Below the pieces are notes generated by a model. That model worked only from the letters and a program-made list of their open reading frames with translations, was not told the origin of the DNA and made no database searches. The position numbers and the translations under genes are program-made. From Methylocella tundrae (GTDB lineage: Bacteria > Pseudomonadota > Alphaproteobacteria > Rhizobiales > Beijerinckiaceae), in assembly GCF_901905185.1 (NCBI RefSeq), contig NZ_CABFMQ020000142.1, positions 62,001 through 126,000 of the forward strand: a stretch of DNA of 64,000 bases, written 5' to 3'. Numbering within the stretch: position 1 is the first letter of the stretch; every line of letters starts with the position of its first letter. This document shows, one piece after another, positions 1 to 7,908 of this stretch.

Positions 1-675
1 GAAATGACGATTCTGGCAGCGCATGTGATCGCGACCTATCCTGAGTACTATAAATATTTCGCGGAGAAAGAATTCACCTGGAACAAGATCAAGCAGACAA
101 ACCGCAATCCGCTGCTGACGATGGACATTGGGGCGGATGGGCTGAAGACAGGCAATATTGACGCGAGCGGCTACGGCCTCGTTGGATCCGCGGTGCAGAA
201 CGGCCAGCGTCTGATCCTCGCGCTTTATGGCGCGGCCAGCGCCAAGGAGCGGGCGGAGGAGGCTCGAAAGCTTCTGCAGTGGGGATTTCGATCCTTCGAC
301 TCAAAAACGATCTTCGCCGCCGGCGAAACGGTCGGCTACGCCAAGGTCTATGGTGGCGTCAGTTTTGAGGCGCCGCTCGTCGCCGAACACGAGGTCAAGA
401 TCCTCGTCCCGAGGGTCGGCGGCGAGAAATTCACCGGCCGCATCGTCTACGATGGTCCGCTGATGGCTCCTGTCGCGGCGGGTAAGGAGGTCGCGCGGCT
501 TAAGATTTTCCGGGGCTCCACAGAGGTGCTCGACCTGCCGCTGAAGACGGCCGCGGCGGTCGAAGTCGGATCGCTCCCACGGCGCGCGATGGATGCGGGG
601 CTCGAATATATCGGCGATCTCTTCCGCAAATATGTCGGCAGCAAACTCGACAAAAAATATGTCGCCAATCAATGA
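1..675 (+). CDS. D-alanyl-D-alanine carboxypeptidase (S11 / PBP5-like), C-terminal part
   Basis: The start lies outside the window; 224 residues are readable in frame from base 1. They hold the KTG triad motif of penicillin-binding proteins (Lys-Thr-Gly near visible residue 49, followed by DASGYG), which belongs to the catalytic site of S11 D,D-carboxypeptidases. A beta-rich tail follows, as in the PBP5 C-terminal domain, with an amphipathic end rich in Lys, Tyr and Phe that in this family anchors the protein to the periplasmic face of the inner membrane. The family trims the terminal D-Ala from peptidoglycan pentapeptides. The SxxK and SxN motifs must be upstream and cannot be checked. The last 17 bases overlap tmk, so the two are probably co-transcribed. 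The subtype (DacA, DacC or DacF) cannot be decided from this half. Confidence 0.9.
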   Translation, partial: EMTILAAHVIATYPEYYKYFAEKEFTWNKIKQTNRNPLLTMDIGADGLKTGNIDASGYGLVGSAVQNGQRLILALYGAASAKERAEEARKLLQWGFRSFDSKTIFAAGETVGYAKVYGGVSFEAPLVAEHEVKILVPRVGGEKFTGRIVYDGPLMAPVAAGKEVARLKIFRGSTEVLDLPLKTAAAVEVGSLPRRAMDAGLEYIGDLFRKYVGSKLDKKYVANQ

Positions 676-1366
676 AACTGGCGGCGATCGCGAACGCCCG
701 ACGCGTGGCAGACTGATTACGCTCGAGGGCGGAGAGGGCGCGGGTAAATCGACGCAGATAAGCCTATTATTGCGGCGTTTGCGAGAAGCTGGAGTCGACG
801 CCATCGCCACCCGGGAGCCGGGGGGATCCGAAGGCGCGGAGATCTTGCGCAAGGTTCTTCTGTCGGGCGTCGTGAAGCCTCTTGGCCCGACGGCGGAGGC
901 AATCCTTTTCGCCGCCGCGCGGATCGATCACATTGATAACACGATCGAACCGGCGCTCGCGGCTGGTACATGGGTGTTGTCCGACCGTTTCTCCGATTCC
1001 ACGCGAGCCTATCAGGGCGGGGCAGGCGGCCTCGATTCGCGCCTTCTTAGCGCGCTCGAACGCGTGACGCTTGGCGGCCTGTGTCCCGACCTCACCCTGA
1101 TCCTCGACCTTCCGGCCGAAGAGGGGCTTTTACGGGCGTCCCGCCGCCTTGCGCCGGGCGAGACCCAAGATCGTTTCGAAGACGAAAGCCTGCAATTCCA
1201 CGAGAGGCTGCGCGCCGCCTTTCTGGCCATTGCGGCGCAAGAACCGAATCGTTGCGCCGTCATCGACGCCAGCGCCTCCGTGACAGACGTTGCGGAGGCG
1301 ATCTGGAGTGCCGTCTCGAGCCGGCTCCTTGGATCGGCAAATCTGGACATCGTTCATGGCGCCTAG
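659..1366 (+). CDS. tmk: Thymidylate kinase
   Basis: This gene encodes dTMP kinase, which makes dTDP from dTMP and ATP in the cytoplasm. The 235-residue length is slightly above the usual 205-215 because of a short N-terminal extension. A P-loop (GEGAGKST) lies at residues 25-32, followed by the TREPGGS motif that binds dTMP and by DRFxDSTxAYQGG, the Arg-containing substrate loop. The ATG at 659 was chosen because it places about 20 residues before the P-loop; an earlier ATG at 593 would lie deep inside the carboxypeptidase gene. It overlaps the upstream gene by 17 bases and holB by 11 bases, so translation of the three is likely coupled. Confidence 0.97.
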   Translation: MSPINETGGDRERPTRGRLITLEGGEGAGKSTQISLLLRRLREAGVDAIATREPGGSEGAEILRKVLLSGVVKPLGPTAEAILFAAARIDHIDNTIEPALAAGTWVLSDRFSDSTRAYQGGAGGLDSRLLSALERVTLGGLCPDLTLILDLPAEEGLLRASRRLAPGETQDRFEDESLQFHERLRAAFLAIAAQEPNRCAVIDASASVTDVAEAIWSAVSSRLLGSANLDIVHGA

Positions 1367-2450
1367 ACTTTCAACTGATGCAGAAGCGCCGCCGGAAGCC
1401 GATCGCTTCGAGGACGCCCCGCATCCGCGCGAAGCCTCGGCTTTCATCGGCCATGCCGAAGCGGAGGCCGAACTCTTGCGGGCCTGCGCCTCGGGACAAT
1501 TGCCGCAGGCCTTTCTGATCGGCGGACCCTCTGGCGTCGGCAAAGCGACCCTCGCCTGGCGGCTGGCGCGTTTTCTTCTCGCCAATCCAGACGCTCGCGC
1601 CGCCGCGGAAGGCGCCCGAAATCTTCACGTGCCGCCTGAGCATCCGGCCGCGCGGCAAATCCATGCCTTGTCGCATCCAGATCTCTTTCTTTTACGCCGC
1701 GAATGGAACGAGAAAGGCAAAAAACACTACACTGAAATCCGCGTCGAGGACGTGCGCCGCGCCATTCATACCTTCCAGCAGTCGGCCGGGCGCGGCGGCT
1801 ATCGCATTTGCATCGTCGACAGCGCCGAAGACCTCAATGCGTCCGGCGCCAATGCTCTGTTGAAGCTGATAGAGGAGCCGCCTCCGCGCTCGGTTTTCAT
1901 GATTGTCTCGCATAGGCCCGGCCGCGTGCTTGCGACCATTCGTTCGCGCTGCCGCAAGATCGGATTGAAAGAACTCGGCTCGGCCGACATCGCTGACGTC
2001 GTCAAGACGCTGGGAGCGCCGTGGTCGGGAGCCAAGCCGGCGGAGGTTGCCGCGGCGATCGAGCGATCACGGGAATCCCTGCATGGCGTCCTTCGCCTTC
2101 TGAATGGGCGAGGGCTGGAGCTCGACTCTTCGCTACGGCGGATTCTGGACGATTTGCCGAGGATCGATTGGCGGGCGGCGCATGCGCTTGCCGATCAGGT
2201 CGCGCCGCGGGACGGCGGCGACGATTATGAAACGCTGCTCGCCACGGTTTTTGACTGGCTCGAGGCCAAGGTGCGCGGCGGCGCGTTGGACGGGGAGGGC
2301 GCTCCACGCCAGCTTGCGCCCTACGCCGAGGTGTGGGAAAAAGTGACCGAAGCGGCGCAGCAGACTGAAGCGCTCAATCTCGATAAACGCCCGTTCGTCC
2401 TCGCCCTCTTTGCTGATTTAGCGGCCGCCGCGCGGGCGTCTTCGCTATAA
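1356..2450 (+). CDS. holB: DNA polymerase III subunit delta-prime (clamp loader)
   Basis: The 364-residue protein is an AAA+ ATPase-like clamp loader subunit. It has a P-loop-type sequence (GPSGVGKAT, residues 57-65), the NALLKLIEEPP segment and an SRC motif (RSRCRK) typical of delta-prime. It works with DnaX and HolA to load the beta clamp. E. coli delta-prime has a four-cysteine zinc module after the P-loop; here that region has no clustered cysteines, although the surrounding 'HPDL' strand is present. The tmk-holB-metG-tatD-MBL order is widespread in alphaproteobacteria. The start at 1356 overlaps tmk by 11 bases and gives a normal length. Confidence 0.93.
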   Translation: MAPRLSTDAEAPPEADRFEDAPHPREASAFIGHAEAEAELLRACASGQLPQAFLIGGPSGVGKATLAWRLARFLLANPDARAAAEGARNLHVPPEHPAARQIHALSHPDLFLLRREWNEKGKKHYTEIRVEDVRRAIHTFQQSAGRGGYRICIVDSAEDLNASGANALLKLIEEPPPRSVFMIVSHRPGRVLATIRSRCRKIGLKELGSADIADVVKTLGAPWSGAKPAEVAAAIERSRESLHGVLRLLNGRGLELDSSLRRILDDLPRIDWRAAHALADQVAPRDGGDDYETLLATVFDWLEAKVRGGALDGEGAPRQLAPYAEVWEKVTEAAQQTEALNLDKRPFVLALFADLAAAARASSL

Positions 2451-2508
2451 TCCGGGGCCGCCGCCGAGCGCCCAGGACGCTCCGTCAAACTCTTAAGATT
2501 GCTGTTCC

Positions 2509-4068
2509 ATGTCCGGCCGCCCGACCTTCTATATTACGACCGCTATCCCTTACGCCAATGGCGCGCCACATATCGGGCACGCCTATGAGCGAATTGCGAC
2601 GGACGCTATCGCCCGCTTCAAGCGGCTCGACGGGTTCGAGGTGCTGTTCGTCACTGGAATGGACGAACATGGCCAGAAGATGCAGCAGACCGCCGCGCGC
2701 GAGGGCCTGACGCCGCAACAGCTCGCCGATCGCACGGCGGCGCAGTTCGCCGCCATGGGTGAGGCGCTGAACGCGAAAGCGGACGATATCGTGCGCACGA
2801 CGCAGCCGCGCCATCATGCGGCGACGCAGGAAATCTGGAAGCGGATGGAGGCGGCGGGCGACATTTATATGTCGAAATATCCAGGCTGGTATTCCGTCCG
2901 CGACGAAGCGTTTTTCGATGAATCCGAGCTCACCGAAGGGCCAAACGGAACGCGCCTCGCGCCAAGCGGCGCGCCTGTCGAGTGGGTCGAGGAAGAGAGC
3001 TACTATTTCAGGCTTTCCGCCTATCAGGACCGCTTGCTGCGGCATTATCGAGATCATCCCGAATTCATCACGCCGGAAAAATATCGGAATGAGATCGTCA
3101 GCTTTGTCGAGCGGGGCCTGACCGATCTCTCAATCAGCCGTTCAACCTTCGACTGGGGCGTTCCAGTCCCCGGCGACCCCAGGCATGTGATGTATGTTTG
3201 GGTCGACGCCTTAACAAATTATATCACGGGGACGGGCTTTCCAGACGCCAACGCGCCGCGCGCGAAGTTCTGGCCGGCGAACGCCCATGTGATCGGCAAG
3301 GATATTACGCGGTTTCATGCGATTTACTGGCCGGCCTTTCTCTTGTCGGCCGGGGTTGCTTTGCCGAAGCAGATCGTCGTGCATGGCTTCCTGTTCAACC
3401 GCGGCGAGAAGATGTCGAAGTCGGTCGGCAATGTGATCGACCCCTTTGCGCTGAGCGCGCATTATGGCGTCGATCCCTTTCGTTATTTTCTGCTGCGCGA
3501 AGTGCCGTTCGGCCAGGACGGCAATTATTCGCATGAGGCGATCGTCAACCGCATCAACGCCGATCTCGCCAATGATCTTGGCAATCTCGCGCAGCGCTCG
3601 CTCTCGATGCTCGCGAAAAATTGCGGCGGCGCGCTGCCGTCTCCGGCCGCGTTGAATAAAGCCGACGAGGCGATCCTGGCGCAGGCGGTGGCTCTGGCGC
3701 CGAAAGCCCGCGCTTTCATGCAAGATTACGCCTTGCATCTGATTCTGGCTGAGATCTGGCGCGTGGTCGCGGACGCCAACCGCTATTTCGCGGCGGAAGA
3801 GCCCTGGATTAAGCGCAAGACCGATCCGGCTCGGATGGAGGCGATCCTTTATGTGACGGCCGAGGTCCTGCGCATCGTCGCTATCCTCGCGCAGCCCTTT
3901 ATGCCGGCCGCGATGACGAAACTTCTCGATTTGTTGGCCGTTCCGGGCAGCGCTCGCGGATTTTCGGACGCTGAGCGCGCTCTTGGCCTCGCGCCGGGCG
4001 CCGCGCTGCCCGCGCCTGCGCCCATTTTCCCGCGTTATGTGGAGCCGGAGGTTGGCGCGCCAGCGTAG
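2509..4068 (+). CDS. metG: Methionyl-tRNA synthetase
   Basis: A class I aminoacyl-tRNA synthetase that attaches methionine to initiator and elongator tRNA-Met. The HIGH signature is at residues 21-24 and KMSKS at 301-305, followed by an all-alpha anticodon-binding domain. At 519 residues this is the short bacterial form: there is no C-terminal tRNA-binding appendage, and the connective peptide lacks zinc-binding cysteine pairs. The ATG at 2509 places HIGH about 20 residues in, as usual. It lies 58 bases after holB and probably shares its transcript. Confidence 0.97.
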   Translation: MSGRPTFYITTAIPYANGAPHIGHAYERIATDAIARFKRLDGFEVLFVTGMDEHGQKMQQTAAREGLTPQQLADRTAAQFAAMGEALNAKADDIVRTTQPRHHAATQEIWKRMEAAGDIYMSKYPGWYSVRDEAFFDESELTEGPNGTRLAPSGAPVEWVEEESYYFRLSAYQDRLLRHYRDHPEFITPEKYRNEIVSFVERGLTDLSISRSTFDWGVPVPGDPRHVMYVWVDALTNYITGTGFPDANAPRAKFWPANAHVIGKDITRFHAIYWPAFLLSAGVALPKQIVVHGFLFNRGEKMSKSVGNVIDPFALSAHYGVDPFRYFLLREVPFGQDGNYSHEAIVNRINADLANDLGNLAQRSLSMLAKNCGGALPSPAALNKADEAILAQAVALAPKARAFMQDYALHLILAEIWRVVADANRYFAAEEPWIKRKTDPARMEAILYVTAEVLRIVAILAQPFMPAAMTKLLDLLAVPGSARGFSDAERALGLAPGAALPAPAPIFPRYVEPEVGAPA

Positions 4069-4185
4069 GGAGCGTTCCGCGCTTTATTCGCTGGGAAACG
4101 CCCGCTTCCATCTGACGCTCTTTTCTTGACAGGGACGAGCATCCACCTCAGGCAAAGATCGCCGATTTCGTCATCGAGCCCATTC

Positions 4186-4989
4186 ATGCTGATCGACAGC
4201 CATTGCCACCTCGATTTTCCTGATTTCGCTCCTGAACGCGACGCCGTGGTTCAGAGAGCGCGCGCCGCCGGCGTTGCGCGTATGGTCACGATTTCGACGC
4301 GGCTCGACCGCTTCGCAGAAATCAGCGCCCTCGCAGAAGCTTATGAGGACGTCTTCTGCACCGTCGGCGAACATCCGGAAAATGTGCGAGAAGGGCTCGA
4401 TATAGACTTCGATCGCATCGTCGGGCTGGCGAACCATCCTAAATGCGTCGGCATTGGCGAGACGGGTCTCGATTATCATTATGACGGCGCGCCTCGAGAC
4501 GTGGCCGAGCGGACCTTTCGGACGCATATCGCCGCCGCGCGCCAGACCGGACTGCCGCTCGTCATTCATAGCCGCGAGGCGGATCAGGATATGGCGTCGA
4601 TCCTCGAGGACGAGATGGGGAAGGGGCGTTTCAAGGCCGTTCTGCACTGTTTCACCTCCTCCCTGAGGCTGGCGGAAACGGGTCTTGCGCTTGGCCTGTC
4701 GATTTCTTTTTCTGGCATCGTGACTTTCAAAAAATCTCAGGAGTTGCGCGAGATCGCGCGCGTCGTGCCGATGGACCGGCTGCTGATTGAAACAGATGCG
4801 CCGTTTCTTGCGCCGGTTCCTCACCGCGGCAAGCGCAACGAACCCGCCTTCGTCGCCGCAACCGCCATGGTTCTCGCGGAGGTCAAGGGCGTTTCTCTCG
4901 TGAGCCTTGCGCAACAGACGAGTTTGAACGCGCTTCGGCTTTTCTCCAAGATGACGCCGCCCGCGGCGGGGGAAGTCGCGGCGGAATGA
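4186..4989 (+). CDS. TatD-family metal-dependent hydrolase
   Basis: A 267-residue TIM-barrel hydrolase of the TatD/YcfH family. The metal-binding HxH (His6, His8) sits directly after the start, the GETGLDY motif supplies a metal-bridging Glu, HSREAD and HCFTSS follow, and the ETDAPFLAP motif is near the C-terminus. Family members act as Mg2+-dependent 3'-5' DNA/RNA exonucleases or D-aminoacyl-tRNA-related hydrolases; the exact substrate is not readable here. The ATG at 4186 was chosen because it is 12 bases before the metal-binding motif, as in homologues, while an in-frame ATG at 4126 would add an unconserved tail. Its stop overlaps the next start (ATGA). Confidence 0.93.
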   Translation: MLIDSHCHLDFPDFAPERDAVVQRARAAGVARMVTISTRLDRFAEISALAEAYEDVFCTVGEHPENVREGLDIDFDRIVGLANHPKCVGIGETGLDYHYDGAPRDVAERTFRTHIAAARQTGLPLVIHSREADQDMASILEDEMGKGRFKAVLHCFTSSLRLAETGLALGLSISFSGIVTFKKSQELREIARVVPMDRLLIETDAPFLAPVPHRGKRNEPAFVAATAMVLAEVKGVSLVSLAQQTSLNALRLFSKMTPPAAGEVAAE

Positions 4990-5807
4990 GTCTCGCTATC
5001 ACAATTTTAGGATGTGGATCGTCGGGCGGCGTTCCTCGCGTTGGCCAAGGCTGGGGAGCTTGCGATCCGGCCAATCCCAAGAATCGGCGTCGGCGCTGTT
5101 CGATCTTCGTGGAGCAAACGGGACCGGACGGGGGCAAGACCGATGTGCTGGTCGACACCTCGCCCGACCTTCGCGAACAATTGCTGGCCCTTGGCGTCAC
5201 AAAACTCGACGGAATCCTTCTGACCCATGCGCACGCCGATCATACGCATGGAATCGACGATGTCCGGCCTCTCGTCATTATGGCGAGGCGGAAGATCGAC
5301 CTTCACATGGACGAGGCGACCTCCGATGTCGTGCGTTCCAATTTCGGCTATATTTTTGCAACGCCGCCCGGCAGCCAATATCCGCCCTTGCTGACCGAAC
5401 GTCGCCTGAGCCCGGGCGTTGCGGCGTCGATCCTTGGCCCCGGCGGCGAACTCGATGCGATCCCATTCCGGCTCGAACATGGCGAAATGGACGCCCTCGG
5501 CTTCCGTTTTGGCAATATCGTCTATTCGCCTGATCTTAACGGCATTCCTGAGGAAAGCATTGGCTATCTCGAGGACCTTGACCTCTGGATCGTCGACGCT
5601 TTGCGCTACATGCCGCATCCGAGCCACTTTTGCCTGCGCGAAACCCTGGACTGGATTGCGAAGCTAAAGCCTAAGCGTGCGATCCTGACGAATCTTCACA
5701 CGGATCTCGATTTCGAGAAATTAAAAGCTGAGCTTCCGGCAAACGTCGAACCCGCTTATGACGGTATGCGCGTTACGGCGTCAGGGCGGTTCCAGACAAT
5801 CTCCTAA
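4986..5807 (+). CDS. MBL-fold metallohydrolase (PhnP/RNase Z-like)
   Basis: The 273-residue protein begins with the GCGSSGGVP stretch and carries the HxHxDH metal site (THAHADHTHG), with later His and Asp residues (PDLNG, HPSH, LTNLHTD) that would complete a two-metal centre. The pattern resembles PhnP, a phosphodiesterase of phosphonate metabolism, but no phn genes are nearby. It is usually found directly after tatD in this order of bacteria. The ATGA overlap with tatD indicates translational coupling. The substrate is probably a cyclic phosphate or phosphodiester, but this is inference from the fold. Confidence 0.9.
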   Translation: MSLAITILGCGSSGGVPRVGQGWGACDPANPKNRRRRCSIFVEQTGPDGGKTDVLVDTSPDLREQLLALGVTKLDGILLTHAHADHTHGIDDVRPLVIMARRKIDLHMDEATSDVVRSNFGYIFATPPGSQYPPLLTERRLSPGVAASILGPGGELDAIPFRLEHGEMDALGFRFGNIVYSPDLNGIPEESIGYLEDLDLWIVDALRYMPHPSHFCLRETLDWIAKLKPKRAILTNLHTDLDFEKLKAELPANVEPAYDGMRVTASGRFQTIS

Positions 5808-5834
5808 CGCTCTAGCCTTTCGTTGTTTTCATCT

Positions 5835-5862
5835 ATGTTCCATAATATCGATTATGCGAATT
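5835..5862. other. dif-like XerC/XerD recombination site (candidate)
   Basis: This 28-bp stretch divides into an 11-bp left arm (ATGTTCCATAA), a 6-bp centre (TATCGA) and an 11-bp right arm (TTATGCGAATT). The right arm matches the conserved XerD-side pattern TTATGnnAAnT, and the left arm read in reverse (TTATGGAACAT) matches the same pattern. The inner CATAAT/ATTATG repeat is perfect. It lies in non-coding DNA between genes that run rightward. The reading as a chromosome dimer resolution site is inference from motif shape and gene orientation; it could instead be a repressor operator. Confidence 0.5.
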
Positions 5863-6035
5863 GTCGGCTGATCATCCGCAATGAAGGACCGGTTGGCCGT
5901 AGGAGCCATTTGTCTCTGCCCCGACTATTCCATTCTGTTAGGCAATTAGGGTAGCCAAGCAAGCTATCTGTTGCTATGTTTTTGAGAGACACGGGGCATT
6001 AGGCATTCTTAATGAATTGCATCGGCGACAGTTGA
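5863..6035. other. Non-coding stretch, possible sRNA or leader
   Basis: There is no coding frame of believable length between the dif-like site and the terminator at 6036. The stretch is less GC-rich than the neighbouring genes and contains the near-hairpin GCATTC...GAATTGC around 6004-6020. Because a strong terminator follows immediately, a short transcript may end at about 6065, either an independent small RNA or an attenuated leader of the cold-shock gene. No promoter could be assigned with confidence. Confidence 0.3.
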
Positions 6036-6065
6036 GGCTGGCACCTGTAGGTGTCCAGCCTTTTT
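6036..6065 (+). terminator. Rho-independent terminator
   Basis: GGCTGG plus CACC pair with GGTG plus CCAGCC (one bulged T), closing a TGTA loop, and five T residues follow directly. It is about 230 bases after the MBL hydrolase gene and 73 bases before the cold-shock gene, so it may end a small RNA or act within the cold-shock leader. Confidence 0.8.
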
Positions 6066-6138
6066 GCGTCGGTTAAAATCCAAGGCTTCGGAATGCGCGA
6101 TCGGGCGGCGGTTACAGGCGGAGACAAGTAGGCATACC

Positions 6139-6789
6139 ATGAGCAAAGGCAGAGATTTCCGGGGACCAAAGAAACGCGGCTTCGACGATGACGGGCCCTC
6201 ACCCTATGATGCGCCGCGGCAGAGCCGTACGCCGCGCACAAGCTTCGGCGGGGGCGCGCCGGAGATGCCCATTCCGACCTCCGGGCCGAGCATCGACGCA
6301 GTCGTCAAATGGTTCAAGGGCGACAAAGGCTTCGGCTTCGTCGAATTGAGCAACGGAACGGGCGACGCGTTTTTGCACATCGGCGCGCTCCAGGCCGCTG
6401 GATATGAAACGGTGCCTCCGGGCGCAAAGCTGAAGGTCAACGTCAGCAATGGCATGAAGGGCGCTCAGGTCACGCGCGTGCTTGAAGTCGACACCGCAGG
6501 CGCTATCGAACGAGCGCCGCAGCCGCGCGCCTTTGGCGATTCGCCGCGCCCTGCCCGCCGCGCCCCGGATCCGTCGACCGCCGTGTCAGTCACCGGAACC
6601 GTGAAGTGGTTCGACGACAATAAGGGGTTCGGCTTCGTGCAGTCGAACGACGGAGGAAAAGATGTGTTCGTGCACATCTCGATCCTCGGACCGTCGGGCG
6701 TTCAAAATCTCGCCGAAGGCCAGCCCGTCAGCATGCGCGTGGTTGATACGCCGAAGGGGCGCGAAGCCTTGTCGATCTCGATCGAGTGA
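6139..6789 (+). CDS. Double cold-shock domain protein
   Basis: A 216-residue protein with two cold-shock domains joined by a linker rich in Pro, Arg and Ala. Each domain carries the RNP1-type signature (KGFGFV, near residues 66 and 163) and an RNP2-type segment (DAFLHI and DVFVHI). Cold-shock domains bind single-stranded RNA and DNA and melt secondary structure. The first 50 residues are low-complexity and charged. Double-domain versions are common in Rhizobiales and Caulobacterales. The ATG at 6139 follows AAGTAGG and starts the charged tail; an in-frame ATG at 6064 would lie at the base of the terminator. It is flanked by hairpins on both sides, suggesting its own transcript. Confidence 0.93.
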   Translation: MSKGRDFRGPKKRGFDDDGPSPYDAPRQSRTPRTSFGGGAPEMPIPTSGPSIDAVVKWFKGDKGFGFVELSNGTGDAFLHIGALQAAGYETVPPGAKLKVNVSNGMKGAQVTRVLEVDTAGAIERAPQPRAFGDSPRPARRAPDPSTAVSVTGTVKWFDDNKGFGFVQSNDGGKDVFVHISILGPSGVQNLAEGQPVSMRVVDTPKGREALSISIE

Positions 6790-6836
6790 TAGGTCCTCTC
6801 TCAGTCCAGGATTGAGACGGCCGCAAGCAGACGGAC

Positions 6837-6865
6837 GACATGATTGGCCATGCGCCGATCATGTC
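6837..6865 (+). other. Hairpin after the cold-shock gene
   Basis: GACATGAT pairs with ATCATGTC, then after one mismatch GGC pairs with GCC around a CATGC loop. It begins 48 bases after the stop codon. There is no clear T run after it, so it may be a Rho-dependent end, an mRNA-stabilising 3' structure or a weak terminator. Confidence 0.55.
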
Positions 6866-6926
6866 TGCCTCGCCTTGTAACGCCCCCGGGAAGCTTAATC
6901 GAAGGCGAACAGGGCTTCCAATGAGA

Positions 6927-6946
6927 TTGACGCCGCTTCGCGTCAA
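6927..6946. repeat. Inverted repeat upstream of mazG
   Basis: TTGACGC and GCGTCAA form a perfect 7-bp inverted repeat around a 6-base spacer, about 100 bases before the mazG start. It could be a repressor site or a hairpin in the mazG leader; nothing further can be told from sequence. Confidence 0.35.
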
Positions 6947-7047
6947 AGCGTTGATAGCAGCTGCGCCAGTCGACCGCCCATAACTGCTTAGGTGCGCGCA
7001 GCGCCCCGTTGGATTTTGCCTCTCTCCCTCAGCTTTCCTGTGCGCTC

Positions 7048-7908
7048 ATGCAGCCGTCGTCCGACATCAAGCGCTTGCTCGACATTATGGCCGCCTTACG
7101 CACGCCGGAGAGTGGTTGCGGCTGGGACATAGCGCAGACGTTCGAGACCATCGTTCCTTACACCATTGAAGAAGCCTATGAGATCGCGGATGCGGTGGCG
7201 CGCGGCGATATGGCGGATCTTCGGGACGAATTGGGTGATCTGCTGCTTCAGGTCGTGTTTCAAGCAAGAATCGCTGAGGAAAAAGGAGCCTTCGACTTTG
7301 GCGGAGTCGTCGAGGCGATTACGCAAAAGATGATTCGCCGCCATCCGCATGTCTTCGGTGATGCGCGGGATCTCGCCCCTGGCGAGGTTGAGGCGCTCTG
7401 GGCTAGAATCAAAGCGGAGGAGAAGTCGGCAAAGGCCAGCGCGTCTGACTCCGCTCGCCATGAAGCGACAAGCGCCGGTTTGCTTCACGATGTAATCCTC
7501 GCCCTGCCCGGTCTGAGCCGCGCGGTGAAATTGCAAAACAAGGCCTCAAGCGTCGGTTTCGATTGGAACGATATCCGCGCGGTTCTTGACAAGATTCGCG
7601 AAGAAACCGATGAAATCGAAGACGTTTTGGAGGGTGGCGACCAAAACGCTTTGGAAGATGAGATCGGCGATCTCCTCTTCGCAGTCGCCAATCTCGCCCG
7701 GCATGCGAAGATAGACCCGGAATCGGCGGTCCGCCGCGCCAACGCAAAGTTTGAACGCCGCTTCGGCTTCATTGAGCGGGAACTCGCCAGCCAGGGCGTT
7801 GCGCTTGGCAACGCCACCTTGGCGGAAATGGACTCGCTTTGGAACGCCGCCAAAGCGCGTGAAAGCGTGGACCCCGAATTCGCAGGCAAATCGCCTGCTG
7901 GCGGTTAG
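7048..7908 (+). CDS. mazG: Nucleoside triphosphate pyrophosphohydrolase MazG
   Basis: An all-alpha NTP pyrophosphohydrolase that hydrolyses (d)NTPs to monophosphates, cleaning the nucleotide pool. The 286-residue protein has two MazG domains, as in E. coli. The first carries EEAYE and DELGDLLLQVVF (Mg2+-binding Glu/Asp), the second EETDEIED and DEIGDLLFAV. The ATG at 7048 starts close to the SDIKRLLDIM helix seen at the front of the family; an earlier in-frame ATG at 7009 adds a poorly conserved tail. Its end overlaps the convergent hflX stop by four bases, so there is no room for a terminator between them. Confidence 0.95.
   Translation: MQPSSDIKRLLDIMAALRTPESGCGWDIAQTFETIVPYTIEEAYEIADAVARGDMADLRDELGDLLLQVVFQARIAEEKGAFDFGGVVEAITQKMIRRHPHVFGDARDLAPGEVEALWARIKAEEKSAKASASDSARHEATSAGLLHDVILALPGLSRAVKLQNKASSVGFDWNDIRAVLDKIREETDEIEDVLEGGDQNALEDEIGDLLFAVANLARHAKIDPESAVRRANAKFERRFGFIERELASQGVALGNATLAEMDSLWNAAKARESVDPEFAGKSPAGG

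Noticed and set aside
4069..4185. Terminator between metG and tatD (GCGTTCC...GGGAAACGC)
   Set aside because: The stem is interrupted and no T run follows directly; both genes are co-directional.
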